From Saccharothrix sp. S26 (GTDB taxonomy: Bacteria > Actinomycetota > Actinomycetes > Mycobacteriales > Pseudonocardiaceae): DNA of 64,000 nt. The translations under genes and the position numbers were made by a program. The DNA lies in assembly GCF_021390395.1 (NCBI RefSeq), contig NZ_JAJUWT010000011.1, positions 1-64,000 on the forward strand. Reading direction: 5' to 3'. The first letter of the stretch is position 1. Each line of letters begins with the position of its first letter. Shown piece after piece: positions 36,191 through 44,259 of this stretch. The notes beneath the pieces were generated by a model, which did not search any database, was not told the origin of the DNA, and worked only from the letters and a program-made list of their open reading frames with translations.

Positions 36191-37162
36191 ATGGTGGACA
36201 CCTCCGCGCGGCTGCTCCGGCTGCTGTCGCTGTTGCAGGCCCGGCGCGAGTGGTCGGGCGCGGAGCTCGCCGACCGGCTGGACGTCACCACGCGCACGGT
36301 CCGCCGTGACGTCGAGCGGCTGCGCGACCTGGGCTACCCGGTGCACGCGACCCGCGGCACGGCCGGCTATCGGCTGGGCGCGGGCGCCGCGCTGCCGCCG
36401 TTGCTGCTGGACGACGACGAGGCGGTGGCCGTGGCGGTGGGGCTGCGCACGGCGTCGGGCGGTTCGGTGGCCGGCATCGAGGAGACCGCGTCACGCGCGT
36501 TGGCCAAGCTGGAGCAGGTGCTCCCGGCACGGCTGCGGCAGCGGGTCGGCACGCTGCGCTCGGCGACCGTGCGCGTCGGGGCGGGCGGGCCGCGCGTGGA
36601 CCCGGACGTGCTGGTGGCGATCGCCGACGCCTGCCGCCGGCACGAGTCGCTGCGGTTCGACTACACCAGCCCCGCGGGCGGCGCGAGCACCCGGTCCGCG
36701 CAGCCGCACCGCCTGGTCAGCTTCACCCGGCACTGGTACCTGGTCGCCTGGGACACCGACCGCGCCGACTGGCGCACCTTCCGCGTCGACCGGCTGGCGC
36801 TGCGCACCCCGAACGGCCCGCGCTTCACGCCCCGCGAACCGCCCGGCGGCGACGCGGCGGCCTACCTGGAGCGCCGGCTGTCGGCGCACGCCTGGCCGGT
36901 GCGGGCGACCGTGACGCTGCACGAGCCGGCCGACGTCGCGGCCGACCGGCTGTGGCCGGGCATGGGTGTGGTCGAACCGGTGGACGACCGCACGTGCCTG
37001 CTGCACGTGGGCGCGCCCACCGCCCGCGACCTGGCGTGGATGATCACCTCGGTGGACGTGGACTTCACCCTGGTCGACGGCCCGCCCGCCCTGGTCGAGG
37101 CGCTGCGCGCCCACGCCGACCGCTGCGTGCGCGCGATCACGGCGAAGGTGACGGGTCGCTGA
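36191..37162 (+). CDS. WYL-domain helix-turn-helix regulator
   Basis: This 323-residue regulator has a DeoR/HTH_11 winged helix at residues 5-60 ([33 protein letters not shown]), then a WYL domain ([16 protein letters not shown], residues 175-190, and FRVDRLALR) and the WCX C-terminal part. WYL domains bind nucleic acid or nucleotide-like ligands in several bacterial regulators. It lies divergent from the epoxide hydrolase gene, with 62 bases between starts, so that gene is a likely target. The signal is unknown. Confidence 0.92.
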   Translation: MVDTSARLLRLLSLLQARREWSGAELADRLDVTTRTVRRDVERLRDLGYPVHATRGTAGYRLGAGAALPPLLLDDDEAVAVAVGLRTASGGSVAGIEETASRALAKLEQVLPARLRQRVGTLRSATVRVGAGGPRVDPDVLVAIADACRRHESLRFDYTSPAGGASTRSAQPHRLVSFTRHWYLVAWDTDRADWRTFRVDRLALRTPNGPRFTPREPPGGDAAAYLERRLSAHAWPVRATVTLHEPADVAADRLWPGMGVVEPVDDRTCLLHVGAPTARDLAWMITSVDVDFTLVDGPPALVEALRAHADRCVRAITAKVTGR

Positions 37163-37212
37163 GGACCTCGACCGGTCGGCGGTGATCGGCGACCCGGCGA
37201 CGTTGCCCGGTC

Positions 37213-37422
37213 ATGACCGCGTTCGTGGTGCTGTTCGTCGCCGCCGTCGTGCCGTTGGCGCCGACCGAGGCCGTGTTGATCACCACGGCGTGCCGGGCCG
37301 CCTCCGGCGAGGTGTCGGTGACCGCCGTGGCGGCCGCCGGGTGCGCGCCGTCCGACCTGGTCGGCCGCGCCGCTGAGCGCCGGGTCGTGGACGACGCGGC
37401 TCAGGCCGCCGCGGTGGCCTGA
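37213..37422 (+). pseudogene. Truncated DedA-like membrane protein fragment
   Basis: This 69-residue frame begins MTAFVVLFVAAVVPLAPTEA and continues through ITTACRAASGEVSVTAVAAAGCAPSDLVGRAAE, resembling the N-terminal part of DedA-family membrane proteins (P-x-E near the start, then small hydrophobic spans). Whole DedA proteins are about 200 residues, so this is probably a broken remnant. The 3' end overlaps the convergent TetR gene by 22 bases, and no ribosome binding site is seen. It could instead be a chance frame. Confidence 0.4.
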
Positions 37423-38006
37423 GCGACCCGGTTGCGGACCGCGGCGCGGGCCCGGTCGTAGGCGTGCGGGTCGTCGTGCAGCACGGACTGGGCGTTGGCC
37501 ATCTCCAGGAACGCGATCAGCTCGAACGCCACCTGCTCGGGGTCGGCGACCTCCGGGATCGCCGCGACGGTCTCGCGGACGTAGGTGTTCCACTCGCGGG
37601 CGTACCCGGCGATCGCGTCGCGCACCCGGCCCGGCCGGGCGTCGAACTCGGCCTGCACGGCGTAGAAGAAGCACCCGCCGGGGAAGGTGCGGTTCTGCGA
37701 GTAGGCCAGCCACCCGTCCATCAGCCGCGTCAACCGGCCCAGCCCCGGCGGCTCGACCAGCGCGGGGTCGACGACCTGGCGCACGAAGATCGCCGCGGCC
37801 GCGCGCACGGTCGCCAGTTGCAGCTCCTCCTTGGACCCGAAGTGCGCGAACACCCCGCTCTTGCTGACCTCCAGCTCGCCCGCCAGCCGCCCGATCGACA
37901 GGCCCTCCAGCCCTTCCACCGAGGCGATCTCGGCGGCGCGCCGCAGGATCTGCCGGCGTGTCTGCTCGCCGCGCTCCACCCGTCCGTCGACCTTCACGCC
38001 GTCCAC
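37401..38006 (-). CDS. TetR-family repressor
   Basis: This 201-residue TetR-type repressor has an N-terminal HTH at about residues 18-60 (RRQILRRAAEIASVEGLEGLSIGRLAGELEVSKSGVFAHFGSKEEL) and a C-terminal helical domain of the AefR/TetR_C_6 type with FFYAVQAEF and EWNTYVRETV. GTG 38006 is preceded by AAGGGGG five bases upstream. A perfect 20-bp palindrome at 38036-38055 between it and the divergent gene at 38073 is its likely operator, controlling both. The inducer is unknown. Confidence 0.92.
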   Translation of the reverse strand: MDGVKVDGRVERGEQTRRQILRRAAEIASVEGLEGLSIGRLAGELEVSKSGVFAHFGSKEELQLATVRAAAAIFVRQVVDPALVEPPGLGRLTRLMDGWLAYSQNRTFPGGCFFYAVQAEFDARPGRVRDAIAGYAREWNTYVRETVAAIPEVADPEQVAFELIAFLEMANAQSVLHDDPHAYDRARAAVRNRVAQATAAA

Positions 38007-38035
38007 GCTAGCCCCCTTGACCGCCCGCAAACTAA

Positions 38036-38055
38036 TTGTACGATCGTTCGTACAA
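38036..38055. promoter_or_regulatory. TetR-type operator palindrome
   Basis: TTGTACGATCGTTCGTACAA has 8-bp perfect inverted arms (TTGTACGA and TCGTACAA) with TCGT between. It sits 30 bases from the TetR start and 18 bases before the ATG of the divergent gene, so bound protein would block both promoters. Confidence 0.8.
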
Positions 38056-38072
38056 CTTGAGGGGTGGAACCA

Positions 38073-38636
38073 ATGGATCTCCTGGACCTGAACCGGTCGG
38101 CGCTCGACCTCAACCTGAAGCTCATGGCCGACCTCGACGAGGCGCACCTGGACATGGCCACGCCGTGCGCCGGCTGGACCGTCTACGAGCTGCTGCGCCA
38201 CCAGGTCGAGTCGACGCTGGCGTTCACCGCGGCGGTCCGCCGCGCGGACGTCGACGAGCCCGCGAGCGACGACCTGACCATCGCCTACCGGGTCGCGACC
38301 GACGCGGCCACCGAAGCGTTCCGCGCGGACGGCGTGCTGGAGCGCGAGACCGAGTTCCCCGGCTACGGCCGCCGCCCGGGCCACCACGTCGTGGCCGCGC
38401 ACTTCGTGGACAACCTCGTGCACGCCTGGGACCTGTGCCGCGCGCTCGGCATCGACAGCACCCTCGACACCGAACTGGCCACCGCCGCCTACCGGATGGC
38501 GCGCCACTACCCGACCACGCCGGACGTGCGCGGTCCGGGCGCGGCGTTCGCGATGCCGGTCGACGTGCCGGCGGACGCACCGATCACCGACCGCCTCGTG
38601 GGCCTGCTCGGCCGGTCACCGAACTGGCCCGCGTGA
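38073..38636 (+). CDS. TIGR03086-type DinB-fold protein (MDMPI N-terminal-like)
   Basis: This 187-residue protein has a DinB/maleylpyruvate isomerase N-terminal fold. TPCAGWTVYELLRHQVES near residues 30-47 supplies one metal-binding histidine. FVDNLVHAWDLCRALG near 113-128 supplies another, and HHVVAAHF lies just before it. These are the marks of the TIGR03086 family. Some relatives bind mycothiol or a metal ion. ATG 38073 follows GAGGGG; a GTG nine bases upstream is also open. The TetR palindrome upstream predicts repression by the adjacent regulator. Confidence 0.88.
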   Translation: MDLLDLNRSALDLNLKLMADLDEAHLDMATPCAGWTVYELLRHQVESTLAFTAAVRRADVDEPASDDLTIAYRVATDAATEAFRADGVLERETEFPGYGRRPGHHVVAAHFVDNLVHAWDLCRALGIDSTLDTELATAAYRMARHYPTTPDVRGPGAAFAMPVDVPADAPITDRLVGLLGRSPNWPA

Positions 38637-38642
38637 GGCGCC

Positions 38643-38682
38643 GGGTCGGGGGTGCCCGGCGAGGGGTGGGCACCCCCGACCC
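38643..38682 (+). terminator. Terminator hairpin after the DinB-fold gene
   Basis: GGGTCGGGGGTGCCC pairs perfectly with GGGCACCCCCGACCC around ten bases. Confidence 0.8.
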
Positions 38683-38853
38683 ACTACCCCGCTAGCACGC
38701 CCGGGATGGCTCCACGGCGCGACGACCCCGAGGGTGGGCCGCGCCTAGCGTTCGGACCGTGACACGCTTCGGACTCCACCCGCGACCCGGCGTCCCGCGC
38801 GCCCTGATCGCGACAGGCGTCCAGGCCGTGGCGTACCTGATCGTCCGGGCCCT

Positions 38854-39288
38854 CTACCGGCCCCGCTCGGGCCGCACGTCGCCCGCCGCCACCACGGCGC
38901 CCTCGCCGTCCACGAACCGCACCTGGACCGGCCGGCCGTCGACGGTCCGGTAGACGACCGTGGACGTGGTGTCCGGCAGGTGCTCGTCACCCCACTGCTG
39001 CAACGCGCACAGCACCACGTTGAACTGCCTGCCCGCCTCGGTGAGGCAGTAGCCCTCGCGGGGTCGCTGCCCCGGCTCCCGGTAGGCCCGCCGGGTCATC
39101 AGCCCGCTGTCGACCAGCTTCGCGAGCCGCGCGGTGAGCACGTCGGAGGCGATGCCGAGGCGTGCGCGGAAGTCGGAGAAGCGGGTGGTGCCGGCCAGGG
39201 CCTCGCGCAGCACGAAGAACGTCCAGCGCTCGCCGACGAGGTCCACCGCCTTGATCAGCGAGCAGGTCGCCTCGTCGGGTGCCGTCAC
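38854..39288 (-). CDS. HxlR-family regulator
   Basis: This 144-residue HxlR-type winged helix opens with CSLIKAVDLVGERWTFFVLREAL (residues 9-31), where the N-terminal cysteine (Cys9) is in the position that senses electrophiles in several HxlR proteins. ASDVLTARLAKLVDSGLMTRRAY is the recognition helix and wing, and a C-terminal strand pair follows (VVYRTVDGRPVQVRFVDGEG). The GTG start faces the SDR gene across 80 bases, which contain a perfect GTTGGC/GCCAAC dyad. It probably controls that gene. Confidence 0.9.
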   Translation of the reverse strand: MTAPDEATCSLIKAVDLVGERWTFFVLREALAGTTRFSDFRARLGIASDVLTARLAKLVDSGLMTRRAYREPGQRPREGYCLTEAGRQFNVVLCALQQWGDEHLPDTTSTVVYRTVDGRPVQVRFVDGEGAVVAAGDVRPERGR

Positions 39289-39333
39289 CCGGTCAGTATG
39301 GCTCGGTTGTGCATTCCAATCCAGCAGGGCTAG

Positions 39334-39348
39334 GTTGGCGAAGCCAAC
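39334..39348. promoter_or_regulatory. Dyad operator between HxlR and SDR genes
   Basis: GTTGGC and GCCAAC form a perfect inverted repeat with a three-base GAA spacer, 20 bases before the SDR start. It is the only strong dyad in this 80-base intergenic region. Confidence 0.6.
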
Positions 39349-39368
39349 TCACCCCTGGAGAGACATCG

Positions 39369-40070
39369 ATGAAGATCGCCAACTCGGTCGCCCTGGTCAC
39401 CGGGTCCAACCGCGGCCTCGGCCGGCACTTCGCGCGCCAGTTGCTGGAGCGGGGCGCGGCGAAGGTCTACGCGACCGCGCGCGACGCCGGCTCGATCGAC
39501 CTGCCGGGTGTCGAGGCGCTGCCCCTGGACATCACCGACGCCGACTCCGTGGCCGCCGCGGCCTCCGCCGCCCACGACGTGACCCTGCTGGTCAACAACG
39601 CGGGCATCATCACCGGCGCGAACCTGGTCACCGGCGACCCGGCCGCGATCCGGCTGGAGCTGGACACGCACTTCTACGGCACGCTGGCGGTCATCCGCGC
39701 GTTCGCGCCGGTCCTCGCGGCCAACGGCGGCGGCGCGATCCTGAACGTGCTGTCCTCGATGTCGTGGGTGTCCTACGACCGCGCCACCGCCTACAGCGCG
39801 GCCAAGGCGGCGCAGTGGAGCCTCACCAACGGCGTCCGGGTGGAGCTCGCGGGCCAGGGCACGCTGGTCACCGGCCTGCTGCTGGGCCCGACCGACACCG
39901 ACATGACCGCGGGCATGGACGTGCCGAAGAACGACCCTGCCGACGTCGTGCGCACCGCGTTGGACGGCGTCGAGGCCGACCTCGTGGAGGTGCTGGCCGA
40001 CGAGGGCGTCGCGCGCCTCAAGGCCGCCCTGTCCGCCGACCCCCGCGCCCTCTACCCGCAGGTGGTCTGA
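39369..40070 (+). CDS. Short-chain dehydrogenase/reductase
   Basis: This 233-residue classical SDR has TGSNRGLGRHF at residues 11-21 as the cofactor motif, LLVNNAGII, SSMSWVSYDRATAYSAAK with the catalytic Ser, Tyr and Lys, and LLLGPTDTDM. The ARD after the second strand suggests NADPH use. The substrate is unknown. ATG 39369 follows GGAGAGA. The HxlR protein divergent to it, with a dyad between, suggests induction by an electrophile, so reduction of a toxic aldehyde or quinone is a reasonable guess. Confidence 0.9.
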   Translation: MKIANSVALVTGSNRGLGRHFARQLLERGAAKVYATARDAGSIDLPGVEALPLDITDADSVAAAASAAHDVTLLVNNAGIITGANLVTGDPAAIRLELDTHFYGTLAVIRAFAPVLAANGGGAILNVLSSMSWVSYDRATAYSAAKAAQWSLTNGVRVELAGQGTLVTGLLLGPTDTDMTAGMDVPKNDPADVVRTALDGVEADLVEVLADEGVARLKAALSADPRALYPQVV

Positions 40071-40077
40071 GGACGGG

Positions 40078-40110
40078 GTCCGGGGGACGCCGGTGGCGTC
40101 CCCCGGACCG
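40078..40110. terminator. Terminator hairpin between SDR and ABC operon
   Basis: GGTCCGGGGGACGCC pairs perfectly with GGCGTCCCCCGGACC around a GGT loop. It lies between convergent genes and can serve both. Confidence 0.85.
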
Positions 40111-40115
40111 CGGCA

Positions 40116-41258
40116 CTACGGGTTGAGCACCTCGGACACCGAGGCCGGGCCGACCAGCGGCATGTCCGGCGAGACGCCGTCCTCCTCCACCAGCACGGCC
40201 TCCACCTCGTGCGGCCGGATCCGGCCCGCCCGGATGTCCTCCGCCCAGTGGCACGCGACCTTGTGCCCCGGCAGCACCTCGCGCAGCTCGGGCCGCTCGG
40301 TGTCGCAGCGGGTCGCCTGCTTCCACGGGCAGCGGGTGTGGAAGCGGCAGCCCTTCGGCGGGTTCGCGGGCGACGGCAGGTCGCCGGTGAGCAGGATCCG
40401 CTCCCGGCGGTCCTCCACCTCCGGGTCCGGCACGGGGATCGCGGACAGCAACGCCCTGGTGTACGGGTGCAGCGGCTCGGCGTAGAGGTCGTCCGAGGTC
40501 GCCTCCTCCACCAGGCCGCCCAGGTACATCACGCCGACCCGGTCGGAGATGTGCCGCACCACGGCGAGGTCGTGCGCGATCACCAGGTAGGTCAGCCCGA
40601 ACTCGTCCTGCAGGTCCTCCAGCAGGTTGACCACCTGCGCCTGCACCGACACGTCCAGCGCCGACACCGGCTCGTCGGCGATGATCAGGTCCGGCTCGAC
40701 CGCCAGCGCCCGGGCGATGCCGATGCGCTGCCGCTGCCCGCCCGAGAACTCGTGCGGGTACTTGCGCAGCGACGTGGACGGCAGCCCGACCGCCGACAGC
40801 AGCTCGCGCAGGCGCTTGCCCGTCGCCTCGCGGCCCTTGTCCAGCCCGTGCGCCCGCAGGCCCTCGACCAGCAGCGACTCCACCGACTGGCGCGGGTCAA
40901 GCGACGACATGGGGTCCTGGAACACCATCTGCATCCGGCGGCGCATCCGGCGCAGTTCCTCGCCCTTGAGCCCCACCAGGTCCGTGCCGTCGAACAGCAC
41001 CCGGCCGTCGGTCGGCTCGACCAGCCGCAGCATGCCGCGGCCCAACGTCGACTTGCCGCAGCCGGACTCGCCGACCAGGCCGTAGGTCTCGCCGCGGTTG
41101 ATCCGCAGGTCGACCCCGTCCACGGCGTACACGTGGCCGACCGTGCGGTCGACCAGCAGGCCGCGCTTGATCGGGAAGTGGATCTTCAGGCCCTCGACCG
41201 ACACCAGCGCGTCGCCCACGGGGGCGGCGGTGGCTGCCGGTTCGACAGCGGCGGTCAT
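40116..41258 (-). CDS. Oligopeptide/dipeptide ABC transporter ATPase (DppF-type)
   Basis: This 380-residue ATPase is the second of two nucleotide-binding subunits. Walker A is [10 protein letters not shown], the signature is [15 protein letters not shown], and Walker B is [13 protein letters not shown]. The C-terminal [16 protein letters not shown] motif, with several cysteines, is the oligopeptide-transporter tail (oligo_HPY region). It is the last gene of the five-gene importer unit and overlaps the preceding ATPase gene by four bases. The perfect hairpin at 40078-40110 ends the operon. Confidence 0.95.
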   Translation of the reverse strand: MTAAVEPAATAAPVGDALVSVEGLKIHFPIKRGLLVDRTVGHVYAVDGVDLRINRGETYGLVGESGCGKSTLGRGMLRLVEPTDGRVLFDGTDLVGLKGEELRRMRRRMQMVFQDPMSSLDPRQSVESLLVEGLRAHGLDKGREATGKRLRELLSAVGLPSTSLRKYPHEFSGGQRQRIGIARALAVEPDLIIADEPVSALDVSVQAQVVNLLEDLQDEFGLTYLVIAHDLAVVRHISDRVGVMYLGGLVEEATSDDLYAEPLHPYTRALLSAIPVPDPEVEDRRERILLTGDLPSPANPPKGCRFHTRCPWKQATRCDTERPELREVLPGHKVACHWAEDIRAGRIRPHEVEAVLVEEDGVSPDMPLVGPASVSEVLNP

Positions 41259-42253
41259 GCGGGCACCTCCTGGGCGGCGGGCGTTCCCGGCAGCACCGGG
41301 TTGTGGCAGCGCAGCGACCGCACGTCACCGGCCTCCAGCTCGGGCGTGACCTCGCGGCACACCGGCAGCGCGTTGGGGCAGCGAGGGGCGAACGCGCACC
41401 CGTGGTCCCACGGGATGTTGTCGGCGACCGAGCCCTTGATGGGCACCAGCTTCTCGCCACGCGCACCGTCGAGCCGGGGGATCGACGCCAGCAGGCCGTG
41501 GGTGTACGGGTGGCGCGGGTCGGCGAACAGCGGGTACCGCGCCGCCTTCTCCACCACCCGGCCGCCGTAGAGCACGTTGACCTCGTCGCACAGCCCCGCC
41601 ACGACGCCCAGGTCGTGCGTGATCATGATCAGCGCCGTGCCGGTGTCCCGCACCAGCTCCTTGAGCAGGGCGAGGATCTGCGCCTGGATCGTCACGTCCA
41701 GCGCCGTGGTCGGCTCGTCGGCGATGAGCAGCCGCGGCCGGCACGCCAGCGCGATCGCGATCAGCGCGCGCTGCCGCATGCCGCCCGAGAGCTGGTGCGG
41801 GTACTCGCTCAGCCTGCGCTGCGGGTCGGGGATGCCGACCCGGCCCAGCAGGTCGGCCGCCTCCACCATCGCCGCCTTGCGGGACATGCCGCGGTGCCGT
41901 TCCAGCACCTCGGTGACCTGCAAACCGATCGGGATGACCGGGTTGAGCGACGACAGCGGGTCCTGGAACACCATGCCCAGGTCGCGGCCGCGCCGGTCGC
42001 GCATGTCCTTGTCGCTCAGGGTGAGCAGGTCGGTGCCCTCGAACCGGACCTGGCCGCTGACCTTGTTGCCGCGCGAGGGCAGCAGCCCCATGATCGCCAG
42101 CGACGTCACGGACTTGCCGCACCCCGACTCGCCCACCAGGCCCACCGTCTGCCCGGGGTCGACGTCGAAGGAGACGCCGTCCACGGCGGTGAAGGGTTCG
42201 GTGCCCCTGCGCTGGAAGACCACCCGCAGATCACGCACTTCGAGCAACGCCAT
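41255..42253 (-). CDS. Oligopeptide/dipeptide ABC transporter ATPase (DppD-type)
   Basis: This 332-residue ATPase is the first nucleotide-binding subunit. Walker A is [14 protein letters not shown], the signature is [15 protein letters not shown], Walker B is [13 protein letters not shown], and the oligo_HPY tail is [13 protein letters not shown]. It pairs with the next ATPase to energise import by the two permeases. The start lies six bases after the stop of the second permease gene, so it belongs to the same operon. The substrate class is peptides or nickel, as for the family; the binding protein is of the peptide type. Confidence 0.95.
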   Translation of the reverse strand: MALLEVRDLRVVFQRRGTEPFTAVDGVSFDVDPGQTVGLVGESGCGKSVTSLAIMGLLPSRGNKVSGQVRFEGTDLLTLSDKDMRDRRGRDLGMVFQDPLSSLNPVIPIGLQVTEVLERHRGMSRKAAMVEAADLLGRVGIPDPQRRLSEYPHQLSGGMRQRALIAIALACRPRLLIADEPTTALDVTIQAQILALLKELVRDTGTALIMITHDLGVVAGLCDEVNVLYGGRVVEKAARYPLFADPRHPYTHGLLASIPRLDGARGEKLVPIKGSVADNIPWDHGCAFAPRCPNALPVCREVTPELEAGDVRSLRCHNPVLPGTPAAQEVPA

Positions 42254-42259
42254 CGCGGT

Positions 42260-43186
42260 TCACCTCCGGTTCTTCGGGTCGAGCGCCTCGCGCAGCGACT
42301 CGCCGAGCAGGGTGAAGCCCAGCGCGACGATGATGATGGCGACGGCCGGGTAGAACGCGAGCTCCGGCTTGACGTCGATGTAGCGCTGCGAGTTGCCCAG
42401 CATCAGGCCCCACTCGGCCCGGGACGGGTCCGGGTCGCCGAGGCCGAGGAACGACAGCGACGCGGCCTCGATGATCGCGGTCGCCAGGGTCAGCGTCGCC
42501 TGCACGATGACCGGGCCGAGCGAGTTCGGCAGCATGTGCCGGAACACGACGGTCCGCCGCCGCACGCCCAGCGCCGTCGCGGCGAGCACGTGGTCGCTGT
42601 GCCGTTGCGCGAGCATCGCGCCGCGCAGCAGCCGGGCGAAGATCGGCACGGTGGTCACCGCGACCGCGATGATCACCGTGGTCTGGCTGCCCCGGCTGGC
42701 CAGCGCCGCGATCGAGATCGCCAGCAGCAGGCTCGGGATCGACAGCATGATGTCGGTGAACCGCATCAGCCAGCTGTCGACCCACCCGCCGAACGCGCCC
42801 GCCAGCCCGCCGATGATCATGCCCAGGACCAGGCCGATCAACGTCGCGCCGACGCCGACGACCAGCGACTGCTGCGCGCCGACCAGCAGCCGGCTGAAGA
42901 AGTCGCGGCCCAGCTCGTCGCCGCCCAGCAGGAACCCCGGCTGCGCGCCGGGGATGAAGTCCGGCCGCAGCTCGGCCAGCAGCTCCGGGTACCGCTGGTA
43001 GGGGTCCTTCGGCGCGATGAACGGCGCCACGATCGCCAGCACCAGGAACAGCAGCACCAGGAACGCGCCCAGCAGCGCGACCGGGCTGCGCAGCATCCGC
43101 TTCACCGCGTCGGCCGCGAGGCTCGTGCCCGCCGACTCGGCCAGCGCGTCGACCCGCGCCCGCTTGCGCTTGAGGAGACTGGTCAT
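42260..43186 (-). CDS. ABC transporter permease (DppC-type)
   Basis: This 308-residue permease has five to six membrane segments. A cytoplasmic N-terminus (MTSLLKRKRARVD) is followed by the OppC N-domain span (RSPVALLGAFLVLLFLVLAIVAP) and the EAA loop AATALGVRRRTVVFRHMLPN, which contacts the ATPase. It starts at an ATGA overlap with the other permease gene. With that subunit it forms the transmembrane channel of the peptide-type importer. Confidence 0.95.
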   Translation of the reverse strand: MTSLLKRKRARVDALAESAGTSLAADAVKRMLRSPVALLGAFLVLLFLVLAIVAPFIAPKDPYQRYPELLAELRPDFIPGAQPGFLLGGDELGRDFFSRLLVGAQQSLVVGVGATLIGLVLGMIIGGLAGAFGGWVDSWLMRFTDIMLSIPSLLLAISIAALASRGSQTTVIIAVAVTTVPIFARLLRGAMLAQRHSDHVLAATALGVRRRTVVFRHMLPNSLGPVIVQATLTLATAIIEAASLSFLGLGDPDPSRAEWGLMLGNSQRYIDVKPELAFYPAVAIIIVALGFTLLGESLREALDPKNRR

Positions 43187-44187
43187 GATGCCCGCACCCT
43201 CGGGTCGATGATCGCGTAGGAGATGTCGACCAGCAGGTTCACGAGGACGTAGACCACGGCCGCGAGCAGCAGCAACGCCTGCAGTCGCGGGTAGTCCCGG
43301 CGCTCGATCCCCTGGGCCAGCAGCGAACCGAGCCCGCCCCACACGAACACCCGCTCGGTGAGCACGGCGCCGCCGAGCAGCAGGCCGGTCTGCAGGCCGA
43401 TGGTCGTGGACACCGGCAGCATCGCGTTGCGCAGCACGTGCCGGCGCCGGATCAGCTGCGCCTGCAGGCCCTTGGCGTTCGCGGTGCGGACGAAGTCCTC
43501 GTTGAGCACGTCGAGCACCGAGGCGCGGGTGATCCGCACGATCACCGCGAGCGGGATCGTGCCCAGCGCGACCGCCGGCAGCACCAGGTGCCACAGCGCG
43601 TCGGCCGCGGCGTCCCACTCCTGGGTCAGCAGGCCGTCCAGCACGGCGAAGTTCGTCACGTGCGTCGGGTCGATCGTGACGTCCTGCCTGCCCGAGGGCG
43701 GGAACAGCGCCAGGTCCTGCGCGAACAGCTGCTTGAGCAGGATGCCCAGGAAGAACACCGGCACGGCCACGCCGACCAGCGTGCCGATGACGGTGGAGTT
43801 GTCCAGGAACCGGCCCCGGTGGCTGGCCGCGAGGTAGCCGAGCGGGATGCCCAGCACCACCGCGAACAGCAGCGCGGCCAGCGACAGCTCGATCGTGGCG
43901 GGCAGCGCGCGGCCGATCTCGGCCACCACCGGCTCGCCGCTGATCAGGGAGCTGCCGAAGTCGCCGCTGAGGATGCGGCCCAGGAACTTGAAGTACTGGA
44001 TGTAGATCGGCTGGTCGAGGCCGAGGACCTTGTTGAGCGCCTCGATCTTCTCCGGGGTCGCCTTGTCGCCGAGCAGCGCGCCCGAGGGGCCGCCCGGCAG
44101 CGACCGCAGCCAGACGAAGACCAGCAGCGACAGGATGAGCAGTGTGGGGATCGCCTGCAGCAGGCGTCGGACTATGAATCGCAGCAT
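43183..44187 (-). CDS. ABC transporter permease (DppB-type)
   Basis: This 334-residue permease starts MLRFIVRRLLQAIPTLL, the classic opening of OppB/DppB proteins. FGSSLISGEPV, five or six membrane segments, and the EAA loop ANAKGLQAQLIRRRHVLRNA follow. It is the second gene of the operon, 72 bases after the binding protein gene. A strong hairpin in that gap probably sets lower expression of the membrane genes than of the binding protein. Confidence 0.95.
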   Translation of the reverse strand: MLRFIVRRLLQAIPTLLILSLLVFVWLRSLPGGPSGALLGDKATPEKIEALNKVLGLDQPIYIQYFKFLGRILSGDFGSSLISGEPVVAEIGRALPATIELSLAALLFAVVLGIPLGYLAASHRGRFLDNSTVIGTLVGVAVPVFFLGILLKQLFAQDLALFPPSGRQDVTIDPTHVTNFAVLDGLLTQEWDAAADALWHLVLPAVALGTIPLAVIVRITRASVLDVLNEDFVRTANAKGLQAQLIRRRHVLRNAMLPVSTTIGLQTGLLLGGAVLTERVFVWGGLGSLLAQGIERRDYPRLQALLLLAAVVYVLVNLLVDISYAIIDPRVRAS

Positions 44188-44211
44188 GATGGAAACCCTC
44201 CGGACAGCACG

Positions 44212-44244
44212 GGTGGTGGCGTCCGGGTCACGGACGCCACCACC
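44212..44244 (-). promoter_or_regulatory. Intercistronic hairpin after the binding-protein gene
   Basis: GGTGGTGGCGTCCG pairs perfectly with CGGACGCCACCACC around GGTCA. It sits between the binding protein gene and the first permease gene of the same operon, where it can stop part of the transcripts or protect the 3' end of the more abundant upstream message. Confidence 0.75.
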
Positions 44245-44259
44245 CGCCTACCGTTCGGT

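Noticed and set aside
38759-38953. Short plus-strand frame starting MTRFGLHPRPG
   Set aside because: It has no ribosome site, lacks a recognisable domain, and half of it overlaps the well-supported HxlR gene.
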